Source of the DNA: Streptomyces mirabilis | Lineage (GTDB): Bacteria > Actinomycetota > Actinomycetes > Streptomycetales > Streptomycetaceae | NCBI RefSeq assembly: GCF_039503195.1 | Contig: NZ_JBCJKP010000001.1 | Location: 3,720,001-3,784,000 of the forward strand | Reading direction: 5' to 3' | Length of the DNA stretch: 64,000 bases | Shown: piece after piece, positions 44,712-55,241 of the stretch | Position numbering within the stretch: the stretch's first letter is position 1 | Layout of the letters: every line of letters begins with the position of its first letter | The notes under the pieces: model-generated | The model's input: only the letters and a program-made list of their open reading frames with translations | Database searches by the model: none | What the model was told of the DNA's origin: nothing | Position numbers and translations under genes: made by a program

Positions 44712-47381
44712 TCAGTCTCTCGCCACGCTCAGCCCTCCGCCCGCACCGACGACGGCCAGCGCCCCGTCCTTGTCCGTCCGCAGCACCACGGCACCCCCGG
44801 CACGCAGCGCCGCGACCGTGCTGGGCGCGGGATGCCCGTACGGGTTGTCCCTGCCGCACGAGATCAGGGCCAGTCGCGGGGCCACCCTCCGTATGAGCTC
44901 CGGGTTCTGGTAGGCCGAGCCGTGATGGGCGACCTTGAGCACGTCCACGGCCGTCAGCTCCCCGGCCGCCGGTGATCGCAGCAGCGCCTGCTGCGCCGGC
45001 GGTTCGAGGTCGCCGAGCAACAGCAGCCGCAGCCCCGCCGACCGTACGACGAGGGCGACGCTGGCGTCGTTCGGCCCGTCCGGGGTGGGCGCCGGGCTCG
45101 GTGGCGGCCACAGCACCTGCCAGTCGAGACTGCCGATGCGCCGCCGTTCACCCGCCACGGCCGACGTCACCGAGATATGGCGAGCGGCCGCCTCCCTCCG
45201 TACGAACTCGGCCTGATCGGGCGGCTCCGCGAAGCCCGTCGTCTCGATCGCCCCCACCGCACGCCCGCGCAGCACCCCCGGCAGCCCCGCCACATGGTCG
45301 GCGTGGAAATGCGTCAGCACGACGAGCGGGATCCGGGTGATGCCGAGCGTGGTCAGACAGTGGTCGACCAGCGCTGGCTCGGGGCCCGCGTCCACCACCA
45401 CCGCGGTGCCGTCGCCCGCCGCGAGCACCGTCGCGTCGCCCTGCCCCACGTCGCACATCGCGAACCGCCAGCCGGGCGGCGGCCATCCCGTGATCACCCT
45501 GGTGAGCGGCGCCGGCTGCACCACGACCAGCAGGAACACCACGACACAGGCACCGCTCAGCCAAGGGTGCTTCAGGAGCCGTCGCCCGGCGAACACGACG
45601 ACCGCCGTGACCAGGGCGAGCAGCAGCGCCCCCGGCCAGCTCGCGGGCCAGTCCACTCCCCCGCCGGGCAGCGCGACTCCGGTCCGCGCGATGTCGGCGA
45701 TCCACCGGGCCGGCCAACTCGCGCACCATGCGAGCCCCTTGGCCACGGGCAGCACCACCGGTGCCGTCGCCAGCGTCGCGAACCCCAGCACCGTGGCCGG
45801 CGCCACAGCGAACTCCGCGAGCAGGTTGCACGGCACCGCCACCAGGCTCACCCGGGCCGACAGAACCGCGACGACCGGCGCGCACAGGGCCTGTGCGGCG
45901 CCCGCGGCGGCCAGTGCCTCGGCCAGGCGCGGCGGCATCCGGCGTCTCTGGAGCGCCGCGCTCCACCGCGGGGCGAGCGTGAGCAGGGCGCCGGTCGCCA
46001 GCACGGAGAGCAGGAAGCCGTAACTCCGTGACAGCCACGGGTCGTACAGCACCAGCAGCAGTACCGCCGTGGCCAGGGCGGGGATCAACGATCTGCGGCG
46101 GCCGGTCGCGAGGGCGAGCAGCGCGATCGATCCGCAGGCCGCGGCCCGCAGCACGCTCGGGTCCGGCCGGCACACGATCACGAAGCCGAGCGTGACCGCG
46201 CCACCGAGCAGGGCGGTGGCCCTCAGCGGGATACCGAGCCTCGGTGCGAGGCCACGCCGCTCGGCGCGCGGGGCGAGACCCGGTGGTCCGACGAACAGGG
46301 CGAGCAAGATCGTGAAGTTGCCGCCGCTGACCGCCAACAAATGTGTGAGATCCGTCGCCTTGAACGCCTCGTCCAGCTCCGGTGTGACCCGTGAGGTGTC
46401 CCCCACGACCAGCCCCGGCAGCAGCGCCCGCGCGTCCGCCTCCAGCCCGTCGGTCGCCTGCCGCAGGCCCTCGCGCAACCGGCCGGCGAACCGCTGCGGC
46501 CCGGACGGCTGCCCCACCACCTCCGGCTGCCCGCTTCCCCGCACGCGCAGCACGGCCGCGATCCGGTCCCCGCCCGACAGCGCGGGGGCGAGCCGCGCGG
46601 CCACCCGCAACCGTGTGGACGGCAGCAGTGACAGCCAGGGCGAGCGCCCGCCGGGCAGCCGCGGCGAGCCTCTCGGCGACCTCGCGTCGACGATCACCAG
46701 CACCGGCGTACGCGTCACCACCACGGCCCCGTCTCCGCCCGCCCGCGTCACTCGCCGGACCTCCGCGTCGAGCAGCACAGCCGTGGGAGCCGCGTGATCC
46801 CCCTTGATCCGAGGCCGGGTGAGCCGTGGATCGGAGGTGATCTCCACCTCGGCGGTCACATGGGCGTACTGCCGTGCCAGGGCCGGGATCGGGCCGCGGC
46901 GCGCATCCGCCCCGTGCAGCCCCGCGGAGGCGGCGGCCGCCGCGACACAGAGCAGCGAGGCAGCGACGGAGACCCGCGGCCACGCACGGGATGGTCGTGC
47001 GCCGTACTCCCTCACCCTGCGCGCCTTGGCCCGCCCCCACGCCAACAACGCACCGGCCAGGCCCAGACAGCCCACCACCACGGCCGTGACCCGTCCGGGC
47101 GGTGCGTCCACCGTCAACGCCGCCGTCACCCAGACCGCGAGCGCGGGCGGCACGAGCCGCAGATCCGTCGGCCCTTCCTCGCGCGGGTGGGCGGTACCGA
47201 GCCGCTTTCCCGAGGCGGCGTGCACGGCTCGGCGGCTGCGGGAGTGCCGGGTGCTCCCCGGCGCATCCGCCGGTGGTGAGGTCGTGTGGGGTGGAGGAGG
47301 TGAAGGAGGTGAAGGGAGCGGAGGGGGCACAGGGGGCGACGAGGTCGCGGACGCCGCCGAGGGCCCGGCCGGCCCGCTCAC
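44712..47381 (-). CDS. comEC: ComEC/Rec2-family DNA internalisation protein
   Basis: 889 residues from a GTG overlapping the comEA stop by 4 bases. A Pro/Ser-rich N-terminus precedes DUF4131-type helices (ALAVWVTAALTVDAPP), then the Competence domain with many helices and the motif TDLTHLLAVSGGNFTILLALF. A C-terminal MBL domain follows with LTHFHADHVAGLPG, NDASVALVVR, LLLLGDLEPPAQ and KVAHHGS. ComEC forms the inner-membrane DNA channel in naturally competent bacteria. Streptomyces carry comEA-comEC although natural uptake is not routinely seen. Confidence 0.93.
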   Translation of the reverse strand: MSGPAGPSAASATSSPPVPPPLPSPPSPPPPHTTSPPADAPGSTRHSRSRRAVHAASGKRLGTAHPREEGPTDLRLVPPALAVWVTAALTVDAPPGRVTAVVVGCLGLAGALLAWGRAKARRVREYGARPSRAWPRVSVAASLLCVAAAAASAGLHGADARRGPIPALARQYAHVTAEVEITSDPRLTRPRIKGDHAAPTAVLLDAEVRRVTRAGGDGAVVVTRTPVLVIVDARSPRGSPRLPGGRSPWLSLLPSTRLRVAARLAPALSGGDRIAAVLRVRGSGQPEVVGQPSGPQRFAGRLREGLRQATDGLEADARALLPGLVVGDTSRVTPELDEAFKATDLTHLLAVSGGNFTILLALFVGPPGLAPRAERRGLAPRLGIPLRATALLGGAVTLGFVIVCRPDPSVLRAAACGSIALLALATGRRRSLIPALATAVLLLVLYDPWLSRSYGFLLSVLATGALLTLAPRWSAALQRRRMPPRLAEALAAAGAAQALCAPVVAVLSARVSLVAVPCNLLAEFAVAPATVLGFATLATAPVVLPVAKGLAWCASWPARWIADIARTGVALPGGGVDWPASWPGALLLALVTAVVVFAGRRLLKHPWLSGACVVVFLLVVVQPAPLTRVITGWPPPGWRFAMCDVGQGDATVLAAGDGTAVVVDAGPEPALVDHCLTTLGITRIPLVVLTHFHADHVAGLPGVLRGRAVGAIETTGFAEPPDQAEFVRREAAARHISVTSAVAGERRRIGSLDWQVLWPPPSPAPTPDGPNDASVALVVRSAGLRLLLLGDLEPPAQQALLRSPAAGELTAVDVLKVAHHGSAYQNPELIRRVAPRLALISCGRDNPYGHPAPSTVAALRAGGAVVLRTDKDGALAVVGAGGGLSVARD

Positions 47382-48625
47382 GGCCGTACGAGTTTCTGCA
47401 GATCGGAGAACCGGCGGTCGCCGATGCCATTGACCTCGCGGAGCTCGTCGACCGAACGGAAGCCGCCATGCTGGGTGCGGTAGTCGATGATGTGTCGCGC
47501 GAGAACGGGGCCGACGCCCGGCAGGGTGTCGAGCTGGTCCACGGTGGCCGTGTTGAGGGAGACGGGACCCGAAGGAGCCGCTCCCGAAACGGATCCGCCG
47601 ATCCCCGTGGCACTGGAGCCGCCACCCGTGGCCGGTCCGGTCACGCCGACGGGGACGCCCACCAGAACCTGTTCGCCGTCCATCAGGAGGCGGGCTCGGT
47701 TGAGCCCCTCGGTGTTCGCACCCGGTCGCACCCCACCCGCGGCCCGTAGCGCGTCCTCGACCCGCGACCCGGCCGGCAGTCGTTGCAGCCCGGGACTGCG
47801 CACCTTGCCGCTGACGTCCACCACGATCGCGGTCCCGGTCGAAGCGGCCGAACCGGTCGAACCAGCCGGGCTCGGCGGCGCCCCGCCCGCGCCTCCCGAC
47901 TCCGCCGGCTTCCGCTCCGCCGCGCCGCTCTGCCCTCCGTACGGCGCCACTGCCCGCACCACCTCAGGGGCCCGCACCGACTGCGTCCGGCCACCCCAGA
48001 ACTGCTGCACGGCGAAGACCACGGCGACAACGAGCAGCACACCGAGTGCGGCCACACTCCTGCGCTCCAGACCACACCTCGACTGCAGCCACAGCGGCAT
48101 CCGCTCCCGCACGGCAAGCCCGGCCCGCTCTCGCCATGCCGCCGTGGCCCCGGGGGCGGGAGCGCCATGCTCGGCATGGTCGCCCGCACTCGCACGCGCA
48201 CCTGGGCTTCGGCTCGGTTCGTCATGGTCCAGGACCCCGGTGGGCGAAGAGCCGCCACTTCCCCGAACTACGGCGACCCCGACCCCCGCCGAGGTGCTCC
48301 CCCTTGGGCCTCCCACATCCCGGTCCACGCCCGGCGGCCCGTCCCCCAACTCCCCTCGCGTGCCGGGCCTTTCGGAGAAGAGTGCCTGTGCACGCAGACG
48401 GAGCGCCTCGGCCGAGGCATCGCGGCGTCGGGCGCGGGCGCCTGTATCCGTACCCGTGCCCGTGCCTGTACCTGTACCTGTACCCGTACCGGCGTTTGTG
48501 CCTACACCTGCGTCTGCGCGGCTTGGCGAGCGATGGCGGCGATGGCGGGTGCGGCCGTCGGAGACGGGGCCGCGGCCCGGGCCGCTGGTCGGTGTGGCGG
48601 TGCGTGAGCGTGATCGAAGTGCCAT
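47378..48625 (-). CDS. comEA: ComEA-family DNA-binding protein
   Basis: 415 residues from MALRSRSRTATPTSGP; further open frame upstream lacks support. Order: a ~200-residue disordered cytoplasmic N-terminus with a (GT)n stretch, one membrane helix (SVAALGVLLVVAVVFAVQQFW), a SLBB-like segment (VVDVSGKVRSPGLQRLPAGSRVEDALRAAGGV), and a C-terminal helix-hairpin-helix (SLNTATVDQLDTLPGVGPVLARHIIDYR...VNGIGDRRFSDLQKLV). The HhH binds incoming DNA and hands it to ComEC. The Gly-Thr repeat reflects a minisatellite near 48443-48490. It is coupled to comEC. Confidence 0.92.
   Translation of the reverse strand: MALRSRSRTATPTSGPGRGPVSDGRTRHRRHRSPSRADAGVGTNAGTGTGTGTGTGTGTDTGARARRRDASAEALRLRAQALFSERPGTRGELGDGPPGVDRDVGGPRGSTSAGVGVAVVRGSGGSSPTGVLDHDEPSRSPGARASAGDHAEHGAPAPGATAAWRERAGLAVRERMPLWLQSRCGLERRSVAALGVLLVVAVVFAVQQFWGGRTQSVRAPEVVRAVAPYGGQSGAAERKPAESGGAGGAPPSPAGSTGSAASTGTAIVVDVSGKVRSPGLQRLPAGSRVEDALRAAGGVRPGANTEGLNRARLLMDGEQVLVGVPVGVTGPATGGGSSATGIGGSVSGAAPSGPVSLNTATVDQLDTLPGVGPVLARHIIDYRTQHGGFRSVDELREVNGIGDRRFSDLQKLVRP
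48443..48490 (-). repeat. Gly-Thr coding minisatellite in comEA
   Basis: Tandem 6-base units of the type cccgta/cctgta/cccgtg encode alternating Gly and Thr in the disordered N-terminus of ComEA. The unit length is a multiple of 3. Confidence 0.8.
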
Positions 48626-48815
48626 GCGTCGAGGATCGGGCAACTCGCGACCCTCGCGATGATCTTGCTCAAATTCCGGGAAAACTACCCAGTTGTGGAT
48701 AACTCCGTCACTCACACGAGTCACACCAGGCCCAGCAGGCACGGTGGACACAGCACACGCAGCCGTCCCACCAGACACAGGCGCCCCCACCCCGCCCCCA
48801 CCGGATTCCTCAGCC

Positions 48816-49661
48816 TCATCGAGGCGAGACGACCGCTCCCAGCAGCCCGGGGCCCGTGTGCGCCCCGATCACCGCACCGACCTCGCTCACATGCAGATCG
48901 ACCACGCCCGGCACCCGCGCCCGCAACCGGTCCGCGAGTGCGGACGCCCGCTCGGGGGCGGCGAGATGGTGGACGGCGATGTCGACCTGGGCACTGCCCG
49001 CGCGTTCGGCCACGATCTCCTCGAGCCGGGCGATCGCCTTGGACGCCGTCCGTACCTTCTCCAGAGGTTCGATCCGGCCCCCGTCGAGCTGGAGCAGCGG
49101 CTTCACCGCGAGCGCGGAGCCCAACAGCGCCTGCGCGGCGCCGATCCGGCCGCCACGGCGCAGATAGTCGAGTGTGTCGACGTAGAAGTACGCGTAGGTG
49201 CCGGCGGCCCGCTTCTCCGCGGCCGTGACCGCCTCGTCGGCGGTGCCCCCCGCCTCCGCGGACTCGGCCGCGGCCAGTGCGCAGAACCCGAGGGCCATCG
49301 CGATCATCCCGGTGTCCACCACCCGCACGGGGACCGGGGCCTCACGGGCCGCGATGACGGCGGCGTCGTAGGTACCGGAGAGCTCGGCGGACAGATGGAG
49401 CGAGACGATGTCGGTCGCGCCCGACTCGGCGACCCTGCGGTAGGCCGCGGCGAAGTCCTCGGGGCTGGGCCGGGACGTGGTGACGGGGCGCCGCTTCTGG
49501 AGTGCCTGTGCCAGGGAGCGGGCCGAGATCTCGGTGCCCTCTTCGAGCGCCTGATCACCGAGAACCACGGTCAGGGGCACCGCGGTGATGCCGTGGCGCT
49601 CCATCGTCCGGGGCGGCAGGTAGGCCGTGGAATCGGTGACGATCGCGACATGGCGGGACAT
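48816..49661 (-). CDS. DegV-family fatty acid-binding protein
   Basis: 281 residues: MSRHVAIVTDSTAYLPP, the ligand loop VTTSRPSPEDF, LSAELSGTYDAA, and DTLDYLRRGGRIGAAQALLGSALAVKPLL in the second half, all typical of DegV. In Firmicutes these proteins (FakB) bind fatty acids for phosphorylation by FakA; no fakA-like gene is seen here. It sits between comEA and a membrane protein, on the same strand. Confidence 0.93.
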   Translation of the reverse strand: MSRHVAIVTDSTAYLPPRTMERHGITAVPLTVVLGDQALEEGTEISARSLAQALQKRRPVTTSRPSPEDFAAAYRRVAESGATDIVSLHLSAELSGTYDAAVIAAREAPVPVRVVDTGMIAMALGFCALAAAESAEAGGTADEAVTAAEKRAAGTYAYFYVDTLDYLRRGGRIGAAQALLGSALAVKPLLQLDGGRIEPLEKVRTASKAIARLEEIVAERAGSAQVDIAVHHLAAPERASALADRLRARVPGVVDLHVSEVGAVIGAHTGPGLLGAVVSPR

Positions 49662-49730
49662 GAGCTGGAGGTTACCTGCCGGGGAGCGCGGACGGCAGCC
49701 CGGCCCCTTTCACCTGCGGTCCAGGTCAGG

Positions 49731-50465
49731 TCAAGTCGTGCTCTCGGGACGGGGTTTCTTCTGCCAGGGGTAGGTGGGCCGCTGTACCGGCGGGGTGATC
49801 GCGGAGGGCGGCGGCTCGTCGGCCGGGCGGGATTGCGGAGGCTCCGGCCAGGTCTGGCCGCTGGAAGTGGCCATGTCCGGTACCGGTGCCTCGGGCCAGG
49901 AGGCAGTGGGTCCCGGCTCGGTCGTCCAGTGCCGCAGGGCGCCCGCCTCCACGTCGATCTGCTCACTCAGCGAATCCAGGTCGTCGGCGGCGAACCGGCG
50001 GGCCCGGTCGCGCGCGGCCCAGCGCAGTGAGTCCGCGGACTGCGTGATCCGTTCGGTGCGCTCGCGCAGCTCGGGCAGCCGCGTGGAGAGCGTCCTCTTG
50101 TCCGGTTCGCTCTCCAGGCGCCTCAGCTCGTCGTCCAGCTCGCGCCCGTGCACACTGAGCCGCTCGAACAGCCCCAGGGACTCCTTCAGGGACTCGTCCT
50201 CGACCACGCCCGAGTGCAGCGCGTCCTGCGTGGCCCGCATCGAGGTGCGCAGCGTCAATCTCAGCTGGGCGATCTCCCCCGCCGGGCCCGGCTGAGTGAT
50301 GGTCTTGGCACGCAGGGTGGTGTCCTCGACCGTGCGGCGGGCCTGGGAGATCGTGCGGTCCACACCGCGCTTGGCGGCGCCGATCACCTTCACGGTGGCG
50401 TATGCGCCCAGCACCACGAACAGCAGGAAGAGCAGGGCGATCACTGTGATCACGGCTTCCACCAC
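49731..50465 (-). CDS. Single-pass membrane protein of unknown function
   Basis: 244 residues. An N-terminal helix (AVITVIALLFLLFVVLGAYATVKV) is followed by a long charged, coiled-coil-like segment (about residues 30-180; GRELDDELRRLESEPDK) and a Pro-rich tail (PPPSAITPPVQRPTYPWQKKPRP). No known domain is recognised. The Pro-rich tail and coiled coil suggest protein contacts at the membrane. The gene lies between degV and leuS on the same strand. Confidence 0.75.
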   Translation of the reverse strand: MVEAVITVIALLFLLFVVLGAYATVKVIGAAKRGVDRTISQARRTVEDTTLRAKTITQPGPAGEIAQLRLTLRTSMRATQDALHSGVVEDESLKESLGLFERLSVHGRELDDELRRLESEPDKRTLSTRLPELRERTERITQSADSLRWAARDRARRFAADDLDSLSEQIDVEAGALRHWTTEPGPTASWPEAPVPDMATSSGQTWPEPPQSRPADEPPPSAITPPVQRPTYPWQKKPRPESTT

Positions 50466-50523
50466 GCTCCTCCTCCTCGGACGGTCGCGGCAGCCGCCGC
50501 GTCGCTCTTCAACGGTAAACGCA

Positions 50524-50566
50524 ACGGGCAGGTCCGGAGTTCCAGAAGAACCCCGAACCTGCCCGT
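50524..50566 (-). terminator. leuS terminator
   Basis: Outer perfect 10-bp stem ACGGGCAGGT / ACCTGCCCGT extended by imperfect inner pairs, located 53 bases after the leuS stop. It could stop transcription from leuS before the next gene. Confidence 0.75.
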
Positions 50567-50618
50567 AGGGGACTACCCCTAGTCAAGCCACCCATCCGTG
50601 CCGGACCGGGGCAATCGA

Positions 50619-53507
<2,889 letters not shown>

Positions 53508-53553
53508 GATCCTCAAAGCTCCATCGATCGTCTCTGCCGGCGGCTTAGAAATG

Positions 53554-53578
53554 AAAAATCCCCTCGCACAGGAGGGGA
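53554..53578 (-). terminator. Attenuator terminator in the leuS leader
   Basis: On the minus strand TCCCCTC-CTGTGC-GAGGGGA followed by TTTTT: a 7-bp stem, 6-base loop and T-run, unusual for this GC-rich genome. It lies 47 bases before the leuS ATG and 45 bases after the leader-peptide stop, the classic attenuator layout. Confidence 0.85.
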
Positions 53579-53591
53579 CGCCGCGCCGATG

Positions 53592-53616
53592 CCGACCACG
53601 GGTCGTCAGTGGTCGG
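53592..53616 (-). other. Pause or antiterminator-associated hairpin in the leuS leader
   Basis: Perfect 8-bp stem CCGACCAC / GTGGTCGG with a 9-base loop, starting 7 bases after the leader-peptide stop codon. In a classical attenuator this would be the upstream hairpin that forms when ribosomes move normally; whether an alternative pairing with the terminator stem exists needs folding. Confidence 0.55.
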
Positions 53617-53622
53617 GACTGA

Positions 53623-53661
53623 TCAGCGCGGCTCGCTAAGCAGAAGGCGTACGGCACGCAT
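53623..53661 (-). CDS. Leucine-rich leader peptide of leuS
   Basis: A 12-residue [15 protein letters not shown], with three consecutive leucine codons CTT-CTG-CTT, of which CTT is rare in Streptomyces. It is followed by a hairpin and a T-run terminator before leuS. Classical attenuators were predicted for leuS in some Streptomyces (Seliverstov and co-workers 2005). No Shine-Dalgarno is seen; a TACCCT -10-like element (TAxxxT) ends 7 bases before the ATG, so the leader may be translated as a leaderless message. Confidence 0.8.
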   Translation of the reverse strand: MRAVRLLLSEPR

Positions 53662-53924
53662 GGCGTCAGGGTACCGCAGCCCCCGCGCGCGCCGCGACGA
53701 GCTTGGGACGGGGTCGGACACGCCGTGCCGCTCGTCACAATCACGCCAAAAAAACTGAACAATATTCAAATATTACTTCGCGTAAGGGGACGCTACGGGA
53801 CAACACAAGGACCTGGTCGCACTTTGATAACAACGCAATAACTCAAACCTCGTACCCATCGGTATGGCTCGACTTAGAGTTCGGCTTCGGGACCGCTTCC
53901 CCGAACCGTTGGGAGTAACCCCCT
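53662..53924. promoter_or_regulatory. AT-rich divergent regulatory region between leuS leader and redox operon
   Basis: A 263-base non-coding region whose centre is strikingly AT-rich for this genome (around 53740-53850). It holds the inverted repeat AATATT-CA-AATATT (53761-53774) and, partly overlapping, TTAC-TTCGC-GTAA (53773-53785), plus an A7 run near 53748. A ribosome site gggag lies just before the ATG at 53925. AT-rich patches of this kind are targets of Lsr2-type nucleoid proteins, which is inference only. Confidence 0.5.
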
Positions 53925-55241
53925 ATGAACCCTCGTCGCAGTGGCAGCACGCTTCCCCGACCGGGCCGCTCGGCCTACGGGGTGGCGACGGCTGCCGTCC
54001 TGCTGCTCATACCCGTGGTCGTGCTGACCGGAGGCAACCGAGTCCAGGACTTCCTCAACTTCGGTGCGGGCGTCCTGTCGCTCGTCTCCCTCACGTGTTC
54101 CGTCATCTGGGGCCTCATCGCCCAGGACCGGCTCATCCTCAACACGCGTCAGCGGATCGTGGCACAGGGCATCCACCGAGTGACGGCCGTCGGCTCGATC
54201 GCGTTCCTCCTGGTGCACATCACCATCAAACTGGCGCTGGACCACACCGTCCTGATCGCCGCGCTGATCCCCTTCAGCCTGGGTGTCAAGGGCAGCGCCG
54301 GACTCATCGGCCTCGGCTCCCTGGCCGGACTGCTCATGATCTTCGTAGGCATCACCGGCGCACTGCGCAACCAGTTCGCGGCCCCGGCACCGGTCGCGGC
54401 ACGCTGGCGCGCGATGCACATGCTGGCGTATCCGGCCCTGTGCGCGGCGCTGATCCACGGTCTCTTCGCGGGACGGGCGGCAAAGCCGTTCTTCATGGTG
54501 TCGTACGAGCTGTGCCTGGTCGCGGTCGGCGGGGCCCTCGCCCTGCGTGCGGCTCCGCACCCCTTCAAGCGCAAGGTCGCCGACCGGATCCTGGCGATCC
54601 TCGGCGAGGGCGGCGGCGCCGGTGGCCGCATGGCCCGCGAGGACCTGACGGCATCCCGTGCCGCCCTCGCGGAGAACTCCCTGCCGGGCTTCGCCCCGCG
54701 CCCCGCGCAGCAGTCCTCGGGCGCCCCCTTCGTACCCCCGCAGCGCACGCCGTCCCCCGAGCAGTCGCTGTACCAGACCCCGGCCGACCCCGCCGCCACG
54801 GACGCCACGTCCGGTTTCGCGGCTGCCTACCGCGCCGTCTCGGGCACGCCCGGCGCGAACCCCGCAGGCGCGGCCCCGACCGAGCGCGTCCAGATGCCCA
54901 TGAACATGCAGCCGACGGAGACGTTCCCCCGCGCCGACGCCGGTGGCAGCACGTCGGGCAGTTGGCCCATCCCCTCGCCGCCGCCGGTCGGTGAGGCGCC
55001 CCGCTCCGCGTACGACCCGCTCGCCGACACGGGATACAACATCCCCGTCTATGACAATTCGGCCACCGGTGGGTACGGCACGAGTGATGTGTACAACAAC
55101 GGTGAGACGAACCCCGCCTTCGGTACGTACAACACCAACGACACGTACGACAGCGGTCCCACGACTGACGTACTGCCGGGCGCCTTCGACGCTCCTGGCT
55201 CCGGTGAACCATGGAACGCCCCTTCCGGAGGCTTTAAGTGA
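53925..55241 (+). CDS. Ferric-reductase-like diheme membrane protein with disordered tail
   Basis: 438 residues. The first ~220 contain about six membrane helices. Two histidine pairs, His84/His98 (H-x13-H) and His165/His178 (H-x12-H), lie on helices as in ferric reductase/NOX membrane domains that bind two stacked hemes. The C-terminal ~210 residues are Pro/Ala-, then Tyr/Asn/Gly/Thr-rich and likely disordered (NIPVYDNSATGGYGTSDVY). It has no FAD/NAD domain of its own; these functions may be supplied by the next gene, which overlaps by 4 bases (GTGA). Together they could pass electrons from NADH across the membrane. The acceptor is unknown. Confidence 0.8.
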   Translation: MNPRRSGSTLPRPGRSAYGVATAAVLLLIPVVVLTGGNRVQDFLNFGAGVLSLVSLTCSVIWGLIAQDRLILNTRQRIVAQGIHRVTAVGSIAFLLVHITIKLALDHTVLIAALIPFSLGVKGSAGLIGLGSLAGLLMIFVGITGALRNQFAAPAPVAARWRAMHMLAYPALCAALIHGLFAGRAAKPFFMVSYELCLVAVGGALALRAAPHPFKRKVADRILAILGEGGGAGGRMAREDLTASRAALAENSLPGFAPRPAQQSSGAPFVPPQRTPSPEQSLYQTPADPAATDATSGFAAAYRAVSGTPGANPAGAAPTERVQMPMNMQPTETFPRADAGGSTSGSWPIPSPPPVGEAPRSAYDPLADTGYNIPVYDNSATGGYGTSDVYNNGETNPAFGTYNTNDTYDSGPTTDVLPGAFDAPGSGEPWNAPSGGFK

